A stretch of DNA of 64,000 nucleotides from Cephalotus follicularis (Eukaryota; Streptophyta; Magnoliopsida; Oxalidales; Cephalotaceae): NCBI GenBank assembly GCA_001972305.1, contig BDDD01000532.1:430169-494168 (forward strand). The letters run 5' to 3'. The notes under the pieces are model-generated. The model saw nothing but the letters and a program-made list of their open reading frames with translations. It ran no database searches and had not been told where the DNA came from. The stretch's first letter is position 1. Every line of letters begins with the position of its first letter. A program made the translations under genes and the position numbers. Positions 23,709 to 36,752 of this stretch are shown here, in pieces.

Positions 23709-24784
23709 TATGCAAGGGATCCTGTAGAATCCACTTGCCAAACAGAATGACGTGTACGGCACTATACAATCAATTCCAATAGTGAATCTTATCTTACAAT
23801 AACTAGAGCGACTCATACGCCCCAAAAGGATCCATATCCTACCCTCATGATACATATTAAGAGAGACGCCGTAGACTAATCACACCGCTACGGAAGTGTC
23901 ATGCCCTCGTGCCAGGCCTACGACATGCCTATGGTACCTCCATAGGTAGGAAACAAATATATTCTCAGTATTTCAAAAATAATGATTTATCAATAATCAT
24001 TTCAAAACATATTTCCAAACATATCCAAAATCATAATCATATCCAAGTTCAAAAATTTATATACTTCCAAAGGTGAAAGTCCTGTTCATTTAATCAAAAT
24101 CAATATACTTTCAATGGTGAAAGCCATACCCGTTTAACATATTTTCAATAGTGAAAGTCATGCTTAAATTATAAAATCGGTAATATTTAACTTATTAATA
24201 AAACAGATTTTATTCAAATATAACCAAATATCCGAAAACGAAAAATTCTATTTCAAAATATACACACATATATCTGAACATAAATCATAACACAGTAAAA
24301 CAATGTTTAATTTCCAATGAAATCAGAGGAGTTCATCAAAAGGGATACATCGGTACTAAAAGCATTATTCATTTCAATAAAATCAGATGTCCAATAACGA
24401 AGGTGTCCGTACTTAAAACAAAACTGAATTCATTTAAACAAAACCAAAGAAGAAGTCCAAAACAAGGAATCCGTTCGTATTAAAAGCAAGACATAATTTA
24501 TTTCAACAAAATCAACTGAATTTATACTATTGTAAAGTCGATAAGAGTGTATTAAGAAGGAAAAGATCCATACCTTACGTAAACACCAAAATTATCCTCA
24601 AGAGAAAATCAAACTACCCTACGCAGCACTTCCGTTGCATATATGTATGTATTTAATTCGATATTGCATCTCCCAGTATAAGACATGGATTTAACAAAAG
24701 TTTTGGAAACTGATATGTTTTGATATATATATTTTTCACTTTATGCTGAATTGTGAATATATATATATATATATATATGATTTG
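23709..24784. other. Non-coding stretch with AT microsatellite
   Basis: Lies between the LTR and the right arm. It is AT-rich, with dispersed repeats containing TTTCAA(T/A)GGTGAAAG (24070-24150) and a run of about ten AT units near 24757-24778. No coding potential was recognised. Confidence 0.5.
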
Positions 24785-25456
24785 ACATGAGCATCTTTTG
24801 ATTTGCATAAATTGGTTTAGTTATGAATTGTTCTGTTTTTGGTGAAAGATTTGTATTGTTCATTTTCGTAAACTTTTTCATAATTTGTTTTGTTTCGTAA
24901 AATGTTTTATTTCATATTATGAAGTTTTGAATACTGTTTTGTATCAGACACTGTTCAGTTTCGTATTTGTTTTGATTCGCAACTGTTTTTATTTGGTATC
25001 ATCTCGTAACTGTTATGATTTTGGAAACCGATCTATTTCGTAAGCTGTTTTGTTTCGTACTGCTTTATGATCCTATATATGTACTGAGGTTTGCTCAGCC
25101 GCGTTTTTGTTTCCATGCGGCAGGTTATCTGGAGCTTTGGGGGCAAGTGTGATAAGAGAGCAACATTGATTTGAGGATTTTATTGAGTTAATTTTCTTTT
25201 AGTAATGCTATGTTTTTCAGGACTATGATTTCCAATTCTATTGTGTTATCAGATTATGTTTAGACCACCACGTGTTAATTTGGAGACCAATTTGTTTATA
25301 AGCAGAATTTAAGTTTTGAATCTGACACTCTTTCTTTTATTAGTTTAATTGGAGACTTTGTTATAGTTTTTAATGACATAGATTTAGGATATGCTGATAT
25401 GTTTCGATTAGTTCGGTTTAGCGTGACATTTCCGGTTCTGAATCGGGGGTGTTACA
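24785..25456 (+). repeat. Right inverted arm of composite element
   Basis: The fuller of the two arms. Reads ...CGGTTCTGAATCGGGGGTGTTACA at its tip, the usual 3' end of this type of LTR in plus orientation, while the left arm has the same end in minus orientation. It includes about 330 bases (25110-25440) missing from the left arm. Confidence 0.85.
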
Positions 25457-25461
25457 TCTAT

Positions 25462-26925
25462 AGTATTCTGGTTTTTCAAATTGTTTTTTGTAATAATGTT
25501 TTCTACTTATCTTTTGTTTTTGTAAATTTTTTGAAGGTGGAGGTTTAAATGCTTCATAACCAAACTGGGTAAAAAAATCTCTCCATTCTTTTTTATAAGT
25601 TTTTGAATCTTTTTGAATTTGTTTACTTATTTTAATATCGTAACAAATTTCTAATCCTGTTTTTGTAATTGTACTTACAATATCTCCATATGTTAATTTT
25701 TCATATGGTACAACTCCTTTATGTTTTTCTCTATATTTATTCTTAATTTTTTCAGCAAATAAAGTTGGTAATTCTGTTATAAATTTTTATTTCCAATAGG
25801 GTTGATTTGCATCTTCTCTGGTTAAAACTTTAGTCATAAAAGTGTCTTTATACCACCGGAAATCTTGTAATTTTCTACATCTTAAATTTGATAATTGGTC
25901 AGCTGTCCTATCTTTCAAATAAGTAGGATCTCCTACGAAATAATTGGCAATATTGTAAATTAATGTTGACACAACATCTTCAATTGTTTCATTATTACTA
26001 TTTAAGATTGGTTCTTTTAATTCATTGACTTGAATGGCTTCTAAGATTTCAGTTTGTTGTTGTGTAGTGAGGACATTGTCCCACCAACCTTTTATTTGAC
26101 CAGTAAAGCCAGCAATTAAAATGTTTGCAATAGCTTTATCTGAATCGTTTCTAATTTTATGGGCATTACTTACCATTACCATAGTCATTTCTTGTAATTT
26201 GTTAATATATGATATTCGTTCATACCATCAATGCTCCATTCATAAATGGTTTCACTTTGGTATGAAGCTTGAGTAAATTTTCCTCTTTCTTCAATTTGTA
26301 AATCTGGATAAGTTAGTCTGTAATAATATAAAGTTAGTGACTCAATTTTTAATGGATTAATTTTTCTAGTAGATAATTGTTTTGTAGTTTCTTGGATAGA
26401 GTCATCTGAGAATGTTTCAAATTCTTGAATAATATTTATTATTTTGTTTTTATCTTTATGGGGAGTTTGTGGAGTAGATGTTATAGTTGTTATTGTTGTA
26501 GGAGTGTCTAGTTTGGGGCTATCAGGAACAATTAATTTTAATCTTTCATTGATTTCATTAAGTGTTAATTGTTTTATTTGAGACGAATGAATTTTATAAG
26601 GTGTGAATAAATGTTTAATTTTTTGGTCTTTATTTTTTGTTTCATCTTTTGGATTTTGTTTATTCTTTTGGATGGTATTTTCTATTCTAGATAGTTGTGC
26701 TCCTAATGTCTGAAGGTGTCTGTTTGTATAATTATTTTGTTCAATAATTTTATTAGTCTCATTTGTTGTTATTTGATTATTACTTGTTTCAGTTTGTAGT
26801 TTAAAAGGAGCAGCTTGAATTTGATTATTTTGAATGTTAATTTGAATTTTTTCAGATGGTGGATGAATAGTTTCTATAATTTTATTATTAGAAGTTATTC
26901 ATGTTGTAGTGGTTTTTTGATTCAT
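25462..26925 (-). pseudogene. Pararetroviral capsid region (type B)
   Basis: Minus strand. A possible start is ATG 26925 (MNQKTTTT, then an in-frame TGA). A Gln/Asn-rich leader and a helical stretch lead into the capsid core with the diagnostic GFTGQIKGWWDN, a YFVGDPTYLKDR segment and NLRCRKLQDFRWYKDTF. A stop after NQPYWK follows, then KFITELPTLFAEKIKNKYR, and a basic region that runs into the knuckle on the far side of the insertion at 18315-25456. A one-base deletion near 26210 breaks the frame. The core motifs match what I remember of florendovirus capsids. No protease or RT follows in this unit, which defines type B. Confidence 0.87.
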
Positions 26926-28072
26926 AAATATTTTAAATTCTTTTTTTTTATCTTAAATTTTTTGTGTGTCGTTTTCTTTAATAATTTTTTCTGTAGGAAA
27001 ATGGTTATTTTCTTTTACTAAATTTTTATTTTCTTTAAACACTTTTTCTTTCTCAAAACGTTTTTTGCTTTCTAAAATCTCTTCTTCAAAATTCTTTTCA
27101 TCTTCAAAATATTTTTTATTTTCTTGTTGATTTTTATAAATTGGTAAATAATCGAAAAACATAACATGAGCTTTGATTTTAATCATGTACTCATACCATG
27201 TTGTTCGAATATTATTTTGTTCAATCTCAGAATATTTTTTAAAGAATCTATATCTTTTACGTAAATAATTTTCTTGAAGAAAATCTTTTCTTATTAAGTC
27301 TTTATTAATTTCAAATGGTTCGTCAATTATAATTTCCATAAGCTGAGAATGATGTTTCATCTCAGAATATGTTGGGGAAATATGTTCATTAATTTCTTGA
27401 GAATCTTGAGAATTATCTTGTGTATAAATTCCTTTTAAAATACTTAACTGACTTGAAATTTCAGATAATTTAGTTTTAGTATCAAAATAATTTGTTTTTC
27501 CAGATCTAATACTAGAAGTTGAAGCTCTATGTGGTTGAAATTCATAATTTTTATCTAATTTTTCATCACAAATATTTATATAATTAAAATTTTCTTTTAA
27601 ATCTTCTGGTGTTGAATGGGTTTTGATAGTTTTATCAAACCTAATTTTTACTAATCCTTCTTCATTTTGAGTTATTGAGTGTAAAGAAGTGTTTTCAATG
27701 TTTTCTTGGTTAGGAGCAATAGTATCGGATTGTATGGACCAATCCTCAGGAATATTGATATCACTCCATTTAATTTTTTGTGGGATTAAAATGTTTGAAT
27801 CATTTGTGACACATTTCATCATTGTTGTTTCACCTTTTAACAAATTTACTAACGATTTTGGACAAATCGAATTAGTAGCTTTGTAATGAACATGATGAAT
27901 TATAGCAATAATTTCGGATCCAAGTAACATATTGTAACCATGGAGTTTAATGTTAATCTTTAATGTTTCTAAAATAATTTTATATGTTAAGGAAATGGTT
28001 AAATCTGGATACCCATCAAAATAGACAGGTCTATTGCATAGACTTGTTTCAATGGCTCTAATTAAGGAATCA
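26926..28072 (-). pseudogene. Movement protein and following linker (type B)
   Basis: A long frame (about 375 codons) encodes the C-terminal two-thirds of a 30K-type movement protein, the factor that moves Caulimoviridae between cells through plasmodesmata. Visible motifs: RPVYFDGYPDLTISL, the HGYNMLLGSEIIAIIH core, LLKGETTMMKC and PQKIKWSDINIPEDW. A charged linker follows (FEINKDLIRKDFLQ, MFFDYLPIYKNQQENKKYF, then KE-rich), ending at KENDTQKI. The N-terminal part is at 40763-41154, separated by the insertion at 28073-40757. Both flanks carry AATCA. The linker is almost identical to 46931-47328 in the type A unit up to about 26950, where the two units diverge. Confidence 0.87.
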
Positions 28073-31000
28073 CGTGACACCCGGTGTCACTTTCACAAAG
28101 TTGATGTGCGTAAGACGTGAATGTATTATTAATGTTATTATTGTAATTATTAATATATATATTATTATCTTATAAAAAAAAAGAAGTGTGAAGTGCCGGG
28201 CATTTTCTAGAAAACGCTAGGCACTTCAAACAACAAATAAAAAAAAAACAAGGCACGGGCGCTGAAGCAGGAAATAAAAAAGAGAGGCACGGGCGCTAAA
28301 GAGATGGCGAGAGAGAGTGATGCAGAGAGTGGGAGAGACGGTGGCGAACGGGGACCTGTGACCGAAGAGGGAGTGTGACGTCGAGCTTCATGGCTGGTAA
28401 GTCTCCTTCTCCCTTTTTTTTTCTTTTTCTTTCCTTCTCTTCTCCTCTGCCACCACTGACGTTGCTCCCCCACCGACGCCATCATCGCCATTTTTGTGCC
28501 AAGTGAGAAGGTGAGTTCCTCAAGCCTCCTTTATTTTCTTCTCTATCGTCTTCTTCCTCCATGGCCGCTCCTAACGCTTCTGGTCGACAGACAAAGAGAG
28601 AAGAAACGGGAAACAGGGAGAGGAAGGAAGAAAGAGGAAGAGGAGAGGAGAGTTTGACGTGATATAGGAGAGGAGCTTGAAATTGACGCCAGAAGGGGGC
28701 TGTGGTGTGCGGGCTGAGTGGAAGCTGACGATTCGATAGTGCTGAGCTTGGTGGAGTTCGGCAGTGGCTGTGAAATTTTCATTGTTGCAAGCTGTCAGTT
28801 TTAGTGAGGTAGGGTTATACTTCTTGCTTTGCATTATACATTTTGAATGGTTACATGGACTGATATGAACTGTTTGAAATGGTTTGTATGAATTGCTTAT
28901 TATTTCTATGCCTTAAATTTTCAGGTTTATTAGTAAGGAAAGAGGAAAGGATGATAGTAAGGATTAGTGATGTATTGTATTGGTAATTATGTTTATAGTA
29001 AAGGAATAAGAATTAATGTAAGGTTAATTCTTCCTTGTGTAACTTTTCGGGTTCTTTGAGAAGTAAAAATGACTTGAAAATTTAGTAGGCTTTAATATGT
29101 AAATGATATTATTAGTAAGTGAGATACCTAGAGATATGGGTGAATGTATGGAATTTAAGTCAAATTAACCATTTCTTATGTGTAGAGAATTCGGTCATGG
29201 TAAGATTTAGGGACAATTGAAGTTGTTCAATGTATTTAGTAAGATGTTAGTAAGTATGGGGATTAAGAAATTAAAGGAATTGGGTTATTGGTTGATATCA
29301 GCATGTATAGCTGCTATGTTGCCGAAACGACATTTTAGTCACTTTTCAAACCTAGAGTGGTCCGATTGACTTGAAATTTTAATGGTAGACCCTAGGATAG
29401 GTTTTTATATTACCTGTAAAGTTTTGTGCCAAACAGACTTTGTTTAAACTGAAAAGTGCAAAGTTACGCTAAAATCGTTTTGAAACGGTGATTTTACAAA
29501 GGAGCATATATCTCTGCTTATCCGTTTGAGTTTATTTTTGAGAAATAGACTCCTAGTGATGTTTATGAAAGTTTGGTGTCAAACAAATATGATTTTGGCA
29601 AAAAATTCTTGGTTTTGCAGTTTTTACGGAAAAATAATTCAAACATTAGTTTTTCAACGTAGCTCATAGCTCCGGTCATCGGTTTCACTTTATTTTTCAG
29701 TGGTAGACTCTTGGGTATTTACAAATACCTTTCCCAAAGTTTCAACTCCATTGGATCTTTAAAAATGTTAAAAGGGTGTTAACTTTGCTTTTGCAGAAAA
29801 AACTCGTTTATCAATGACTTTACAAAGGAGAATAGAACTTAGCTTGTCGGTTTCACTCAATTTTTGAATGACAGACTACTAGGATCTTTTAATTATGATT
29901 TGTTAAGTTTCACTTCGATACAACGTCTTAATGCATAAAGTAGCTCATACGTGTATTCATGCAGAGTTAAGGATTTAATTGATGATAGTGGAGCTTCTAG
30001 TCCATGACGTGGAATTCGATAGCCGAACTAGTTTTCAGCATCTGGTGTGATGCGGATCCTGTAGCTGATTCAGAGCATTGAGGGACTAGTACGCGGGGGT
30101 TATTAGCATTGATACAGTGAGTGAGACATTCCCTTCCTTTATTTTTATTGTCTTTGAAACTCTTGTTCCTATATGTGCCATTTGTTTGTTATTGATGGTT
30201 TGATCGGGATTTGAATTCCACATGTCTTATGTTGAGTTTGTTATTGATTGTTATGTGATAGACTCCGGGTGACTAGGTCACCTTCTTGTTTTTCTTTATG
30301 TATCATTGTTACCGCGTTTTGTACTCTGATGCTGGGTACTATGTGGTCTGTGACATGTAATAATGGTCTAGGGTGAAGTGTACGTTTGATGCTCAACTCT
30401 CCTTAGCATGCCCATTGGTCTATGATGGGGTGTTATGTGGGAACTGCCCCCGGGTTCCATACCTGGATCTACGGCATACTATTGTCTATGATGGTATGCT
30501 GATTGTGAGTGCAGCAGAGCTGCTCCGTCACTCACTTGACAGACCATATTACTAGTCTGATGATATTTTACCCATGTGGCTACAGCCTGTGTGGCTGGAT
30601 GACATTGATATGCTTACATGTACACCCATCGCGAGAGGTGCGGTACGTGCCGCTTACACGCATGCCCTTGGTGGTTGTGGGGTGAGTGCCGCTTACCATA
30701 GACACTCTGCACCGGTGTATGATGGATGATGTACACATCCTGTAGCCTATTGGCCTATATGTATATTATTGCTGCATCCAGATTCAGTATTGCCATTAGA
30801 TATGGCCATATGGGAATTGACGGATATATGGAATTGACGGATATATGGATTTGACGGTGATATGATATGCGACAGATGTACCAGCATCCTCGGATATTAT
30901 GATTTTCTTCATGGGCAAAAACCTTGATCTTTTATTCATGATTATGTCTTTGATTCTTGATATTCATGTATATTGATTTATTGTGATCTTGTTATACTCG

Positions 31001-31773
31001 GATGGCATTATTTTTGTTGTGCTGTTATTCAGTGGGTATTCAGATTTTTATCTTGGGCTTAAAGCCGGTTACAGTTATTGTATAATCATTTCCATTATTG
31101 AGTTGTGATCTTTTATTTTGGAGTCTTATTGATGATTATGTCTTTTCATGGAATCTCTTATATTTGTAGCTTATACTTTTGATTTCCTTATATATATATT
31201 TTCTTTCAGCACATCTGATTATTCAAAGATGTAACAGGGAATGATTTGTCCCAACTCACTTAGTCATTTGGACTAACCCCCTCACGGTCTTTCTTTTCAG
31301 ATTATGCGAGCAGTTGCTAAGTCAGATTCAGTAAGGGATGGACCATGAGAGTTGGGCATGCTACCAGTGTTTCAACACATGCATAATATCACCATCAGCA
31401 TTTATTCATGCTTTTATATAAGTAAATTTCTTTTACGGTTTCATTTTTAAAGGGCCGAGCCCTATACATTTACTTTTCATGTTTTGATAAAATGGTTAAG
31501 ACAGAGCCTAACCTATGCATGCTTATGAGTTTCAATTGTGTTTTGCTGAGGGCTGAGCCCACTTTTAAACTATTGATTCCTCCTTCGGGAGCGTATTTTT
31601 ATAAACTGCATTTTCTTTACAGGGAGCATAGTCCGATAAACGGATACTACATGCCCGATTTTCGTAAAATTTTAAGAGTTAGAAAAAAAAAATTCAAGTT
31701 TTTGGAAAAAGTTCAAGTTATGATTATTTTTATGGTTTTAAGAAGTTTTCAAACAGGTTTTAAGATATCACGT

Positions 31774-33442
31774 TGTAACACGTGGCATTACTCTCAATCC
31801 AATATACAATACAATGGTCGGGACTAGCAATATAAAAATGCGGAAAACTTTAAAACTTGGCAATACATATCATCTGTGGAAGATACAATACACTGATCCA
31901 TACATACGATGCAATACAATACAAATCCTTTATAATACAAGTCTTTTACAATATATAATCAATCTTTCAATACAGTATTTCAATGCAATACATTCGAATT
32001 TCCCCTACAATGTCTCACAACCAGCTCCGCAGTACCCAAGCAGTCATGCGATCAATCAAGTCTTTAGTCCTTCTGTCCACTGCTACCTGCTGCCCTACCT
32101 ATGCCGCACACAAAGGTACAACACAGCCCCATCCCGAAGGATAGGGTTAGCCACACTCGCCAAGCAGAAGCCTCATGCAGCATGTATGCATGTACAATGT
32201 GCAATATCGGTGACAATCTATACAATATCAATGTGCGGTGTACAATATCAATGCATGACATGGCAAATGCATGTGTACAGTTGGCGATCAAACTACCCGT
32301 ATGACAATGGCCCATAATAGAGCATACGGATAGGATCTATAACAATCAATCAATCAATCAATCAATAGCAGACATTCGATGGTGGTGTATAAAACACCCA
32401 ATCAATCAATATCCTATAGAGCATGCGACCGGTGTCAATGCAATGTCAATGAGTTAGCAATGATCAATCCCACGGAAGGTAGTCCTTCAAAAAGGGTGGG
32501 ACGGTTCTCAGACTGATCAGGTCTAGAACTCATAGACCCTGCAGCCTATGGCTGGGTCAATACAATCTCGATGAGCTACAACCGAGGGAGCTACTGATAC
32601 CGTTAGGGAGCTACGACCCTCAAGGGAGCATCAATCGACAATCAATTGGTACCGCTCGTCAACGGGTCAATAGAATACGATAACTGAAACGATCGACGGA
32701 ATAGGTGGACAGAGTCAACAACCTAACCTACCAACACGAATCATAAGGTCGCTCTATAGGATCCATATAATACAATCAATCAATCAATCAAGTCAATACA
32801 ATGTAAGTAAAGTAAATAAGTGGTGGTGTCTAATGGAGAAATGGGAACGTGCGTCCATCGTACCGACTTAGACTCACAACAACACCCATGACTCAATAAA
32901 TCGATCAATGTATCAATACAACGTCGAAACAAAGTCAATAAGTGGTGGTGCCTAATGAAGAGATGGGAACATGCGTCCATTTTACCGACTTAGACTCACA
33001 ACAACACTAATGACTCAAGCAATCAATTAATCAATCAATCCATAGCCACTGGGCGGTGACAATCGAATCGACCAAATAGGAATGAACATCTATTTGGTCA
33101 ATGAGAGTCACTGAGTCATCACTTATGGCCCAAGCTGTCACTCTATCAATCTATCAATTCGATCTTTGAAAACCATTGGAAACTGTGTTTTAAACGATTG
33201 AATACCTCAAGTGAGGTTCCGGTCAAGCGGCAATGTGAAAAGGGTTGAAAAACCAGCTTTAACAGTTAAAAATTCCACTCAGCCCGAAAGGCGTCGATGT
33301 CCTTAACAAAAGACGTCGATGCGTATCAGGGCATGCTTTTGAAAATGGTAGAAAGACGTCGATGTCTTTCTCAATTTGGCCGAAGACGTCGATGTTCTTG
33401 GACAAAGACGTCGACGCGTTTCAATGAAAATGGCCTGGGAAT
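31774..33442 (-). mobile_element. 3' LTR fragment of Tekay multimer
   Basis: Matches the first 1.7 kb (plus-strand view) of the LTR at 38117-40686, including CAATCAAT microsatellites (32342-32365) and part of the GACGTC cluster (33285-33425). It then jumps at about 33442 into RT sequence; only ATGC is shared at the breakpoint. The rest of the LTR, the polypurine tract, integrase, RNase H and the C-terminal RT are lost. Confidence 0.85.
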
Positions 33443-35852
33443 GCTCATCAGTCCTGGAATAGACCAAGAGGTCATCAATGAACACTACAATGAACTGATC
33501 CAAATACTGTCTGAACACTCGGTTCATCAGGTCCATGAAAGCCGTAGGAGCATTAGTCACACCCAAAGGCATAACTAAGAACTCATAATGGCCATATCTC
33601 GATCTGAAAGTCGTCTTCGGAATATCCTCCGGTCTGACTTTCAACTGGTGGTAGCCCGATCTCAAGTCGAGCTTAGAAAATACTATCTCTCCTCTAAGCT
33701 GATTGAAGAGCTCATGAATGTGCGGTAGAGGGTACTTATTCTTCACTGTAACTCTATTGAGCTGTCGGTAGTCAATACACATACGGAGCGATCCATCTTT
33801 CTTCTTGACAAAAAGAACAGGTGCTCGCCAGGGTGAAGCACTAGCTCTTATGAAACCTTTGTCCATAAGATTCTGTAAATGTATCTTTAACTCTTTTAAT
33901 TCTATCGGTGCCATTCGGTACGGTGCTCGAGAAATCGGTGCAATTCCTGGTATCAAATCAACCACAAAGTCAATCTCTCTGTTTGGCGGCAACAATGTCA
34001 AATCCCGAGGAAAAACATCTCCGAACTCACAAACCACTGGAATATCCTCCAGTTCCGAACGCCATCTTTCTGTATCGAGCACATGTGCCAGAAACCCCCG
34101 GCATCCCTGTCGTAACAATCTGTCCGCATGCAAAATCGAAATCATCGGAACAAACAATGGCTCTAAGGTGCCAAGAAACCGAAAAGGTGGTCGTCCCGGA
34201 GGACTAAAAACCACTACTTTCCGATGATAATCCACCTGAGCAAAGCTAGCAGACAACCAATCCATGCTGAGAATCACATCTAGGCAATCCATCGATAAAA
34301 CAATAAGATCGGCTAACAAGCAACGATCATCAATCTCAACAATACAATCTCTACACACTCGATCGGTGGTCGCTGACTCACCGAGAGGTGCGGATACCTC
34401 CATCAAGAAAGGAAGGTACTCAAGCCTCAAACCAACATGGGAGACAAAATGCAATGCTATGAATGAATGAGATGAACCCGGATCAATAAGAACCCGCGCT
34501 GGAAGCTGAAAGAGTCGAATGGTACCTCCAATCACAACATCTGACCCTGCTGCAGCGCTCGGTTCCATAGCAAACACTTTAGCCTGAACTGTCGGAGTAG
34601 AACCCATAGGCTGCTTCCCCCTGGACTGCGAAGTCCCCCGGGAAGAAGACGGTACACTAGCTGTCGGTCCTGGTGGAGGTGGTGCCCGCTGTGTCTGATC
34701 AAATCCTCTAGGACGAGAACTCTGAGGACAATCTCTAGCAATGTGGTCGGGACCACCACAAACCAAACAATGGCCCAAGAACCATCTACAATTCTCAGAA
34801 GTATGTTTGGTCTTCTGATAATGCGCACTAGGAACTGTAGCACTCTGATTACCACTATCAAAAAGTCTGGAGGGTGTACCCTGACTAGGTGCTGAAGATC
34901 AGCCTCCTCGACGTGCGTTCCTCGATCTGCCTCTCCTCTGAGAACGGGATAGATTCTCGCTATCCTGATTGCTACCCTGAGAACCAGGTGAGGGGCTACT
35001 ATCAGTCTTCTGTGATTTAGCACTGCCACGATCACTACCACTCTGCCAAGAAGAAGGAGTAGGCCTGGTGCGGGCTGCATTCCTCATCAGTCTAACCTCA
35101 GCTGCAATATCCTCAGGCTGCATATCTCGGGAAGAAATATCTGATATGGAGGTCAACCCCAAAGGAGTCAATTGCCTCCTCAAATCCAATCTCAGTCCCC
35201 GAAGGAACTTCTTTGCTCTACGCTCTTGGCATTCTACTAAGTATGGAGCAGACCGGGCTAACTGCATGAATTTTGCCTCATACTCAGCAACTGTCATGCT
35301 TCCTTGTACCAAGTTAGCAAATTCAATCTCCCTTCTGTTTGTCTCTACTTGAGGGTAGTACTTGAATTCTCCTTTGAAGGCATCCCAAGAGCAGACCGTA
35401 CCATTCCTTGGCCAATCTGTATTAACCATAGCCCACCAGTGCTCAGCCTCTCCTTGGAGCATATATACTGCCAATACCAATCTCTGTTCATCATCACATC
35501 CCATGACTTCAAAGATCTTTTCCATATGGATTAGCCAAGACTCAGCAAGGGTAGGATCAGGGAGTCCTACAAATGCTGGGGGCTGCAACTTTAAGAATCG
35601 GCTCAACATGTCCTCCCTCCTTGGTCTACGTTCCACTCTAGCCTGCTGGCGTCCCATCAGAGTATGCATCTGTGCCATAGTGGCACACAATTGTCTCCAA
35701 ACCTCAGGGTCAGCACCCACTGGTGGAGCATTAAGATCATACTCTGGAAAAGCATTACCAGGAGCCGGTTCATCATCAACAGGAACAGGGGCAGGGGCAA
35801 GGGCAGGAACATTCCTTCCACCCCGTCGGCCACGCCTTCCTCGGTTCTCCAT
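33443..35852 (-). pseudogene. Tekay gag-protease-RT fragment
   Basis: Gag starts at ATG 35852 (MENRGRRGRRGGRN) and has the retrotransposon gag core (EAEHWWAMVNTDW, KKFLRGLRLDLRRQL). An in-frame TGA at 34899-34901 replaces the CGA still present in the copy near 37230. The frame then continues through a first knuckle that has lost its cysteines (VPSAHYQ where a related copy has VPCVHCQ) and an intact second knuckle ([14 protein letters not shown]). The aspartic protease active site follows ([10 protein letters not shown]), then an RT fragment with [16 protein letters not shown] and [11 protein letters not shown] is cut just after the catalytic motif by the deletion into the LTR. Gag and pol are in one frame, as in this lineage. 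Confidence 0.9.
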
Positions 35853-36021
35853 TACTATAAGAAACAACAATGGGATGATCAGATGCAATCACTTTCAATT
35901 CCAATATCAATCTCTTTTCCAAAAACAATAGCATGAGCAAGTAAGAACATATATCATGCAAATCCATTCAGTCAATCTCAATCAACGCATTTATATATAC
36001 TTAACTAGCAGGCCAACCAAT

Positions 36022-36034
36022 GTCTCTGATACCA
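36022..36034 (-). promoter_or_regulatory. Primer binding site, first Tekay unit
   Basis: Minus strand TGGTATCAGAGAC, complementary to the 3' end of tRNA-Met, three bases inside the LTR edge at 36038. Confidence 0.88.
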
Positions 36035-36037
36035 TAA

Positions 36038-36752
36038 TGTAACACCCCGAGCCCGCAGGGCGGACACGTGGCATTACGCTCAGTCCAATATACAATACAA
36101 TGGTTGGAACTAGCAATATAAAATACGGAAAAACTTAAAACTTTGCAATATATATATATATCAGTTGCGGAAGAAACAATACACTGATCCAGACAAACGA
36201 TACAATTCCTTTACAATACAAGTCTTTTCAATACATTAACAATCTATCAAAACCAACTCCTCGTCGTCCAAGCAGTCATGCGATCAACGGTCCTCATTCC
36301 TTCTGTCCACTGCTACCTGCTGCCCTACCTATGCAGCACACAAAGGTACAACACAGCCCCACCCCGAAGGATGGGGTTAGCCACACTGGCTAAGCAGAAA
36401 CCCCATGCAGCATGTATGCATGTACAATGTGCAATATCGGTGACAATTTATTCAATAACAATGTGCCGTGTACAATATCAATGCATGACATAGCAAATGT
36501 ACGTGTACAATTGGCGATCAGACTATCCGTATGACAATGGCCCAACAGAGCATACGGACATGATCTATGACAATCAATCAATGGCAGACACTCAGTGGTG
36601 GTGTATGAAACACCCAATCAATCAATCAATATCCTATAGAACATGCGACCGGGTCAATACAATGTCAATCTGTCAGTGATGATCAATCCCACGGAAGGTA
36701 GTCCTTCAAAAAGGGTGGGAGATCTACCTACGATTTCCAGATTGATCAGGTA
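36038..36752 (-). mobile_element. Truncated middle LTR of Tekay multimer
   Basis: Begins TGTAACACCCCGAGCCCGC next to a primer site and follows the LTR for about 715 bases. At GATTGATCAGGT it switches into protease coding sequence of the second unit. The breakpoint shares about four bases (AGGT). Confidence 0.87.

Larger units (their letters stand above)
18315..25456. mobile_element. Composite insertion with inverted LTR-like arms (TSD TCTAT)
   Basis: A 7142-bp insertion in the viral capsid gene, bounded by TGTAACACCCCC at the left and GGGGGTGTTACA at the right, with the duplication TCTAT at 18310-18314 and 25457-25461. The viral reading frame resumes exactly across it. The two ends are inverted copies of the same LTR-like sequence. 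The middle holds a complete-looking LTR (20284-23708) with a primer site. No gag, pol or transposase was recognised. It may be a chimera of two head-to-head, non-autonomous LTR elements or a foldback-like element. Confidence 0.85.

Noticed and set aside
24757-24778. AT repeat as the integration site signature of a florendovirus
   Set aside because: It is inside the later composite insertion, not at a virus-host junction, so it says nothing about viral integration.
28207-28834. Ser/Leu/Pro- and Lys/Arg-rich frames
   Set aside because: Products of GA/CT-rich low-complexity LTR sequence; the same is true of 48283-48734.
32342-32365. CAATCAAT repeats as a possible CRISPR-like or satellite array
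   Set aside because: A simple microsatellite inside Tekay LTRs, with no spacers.
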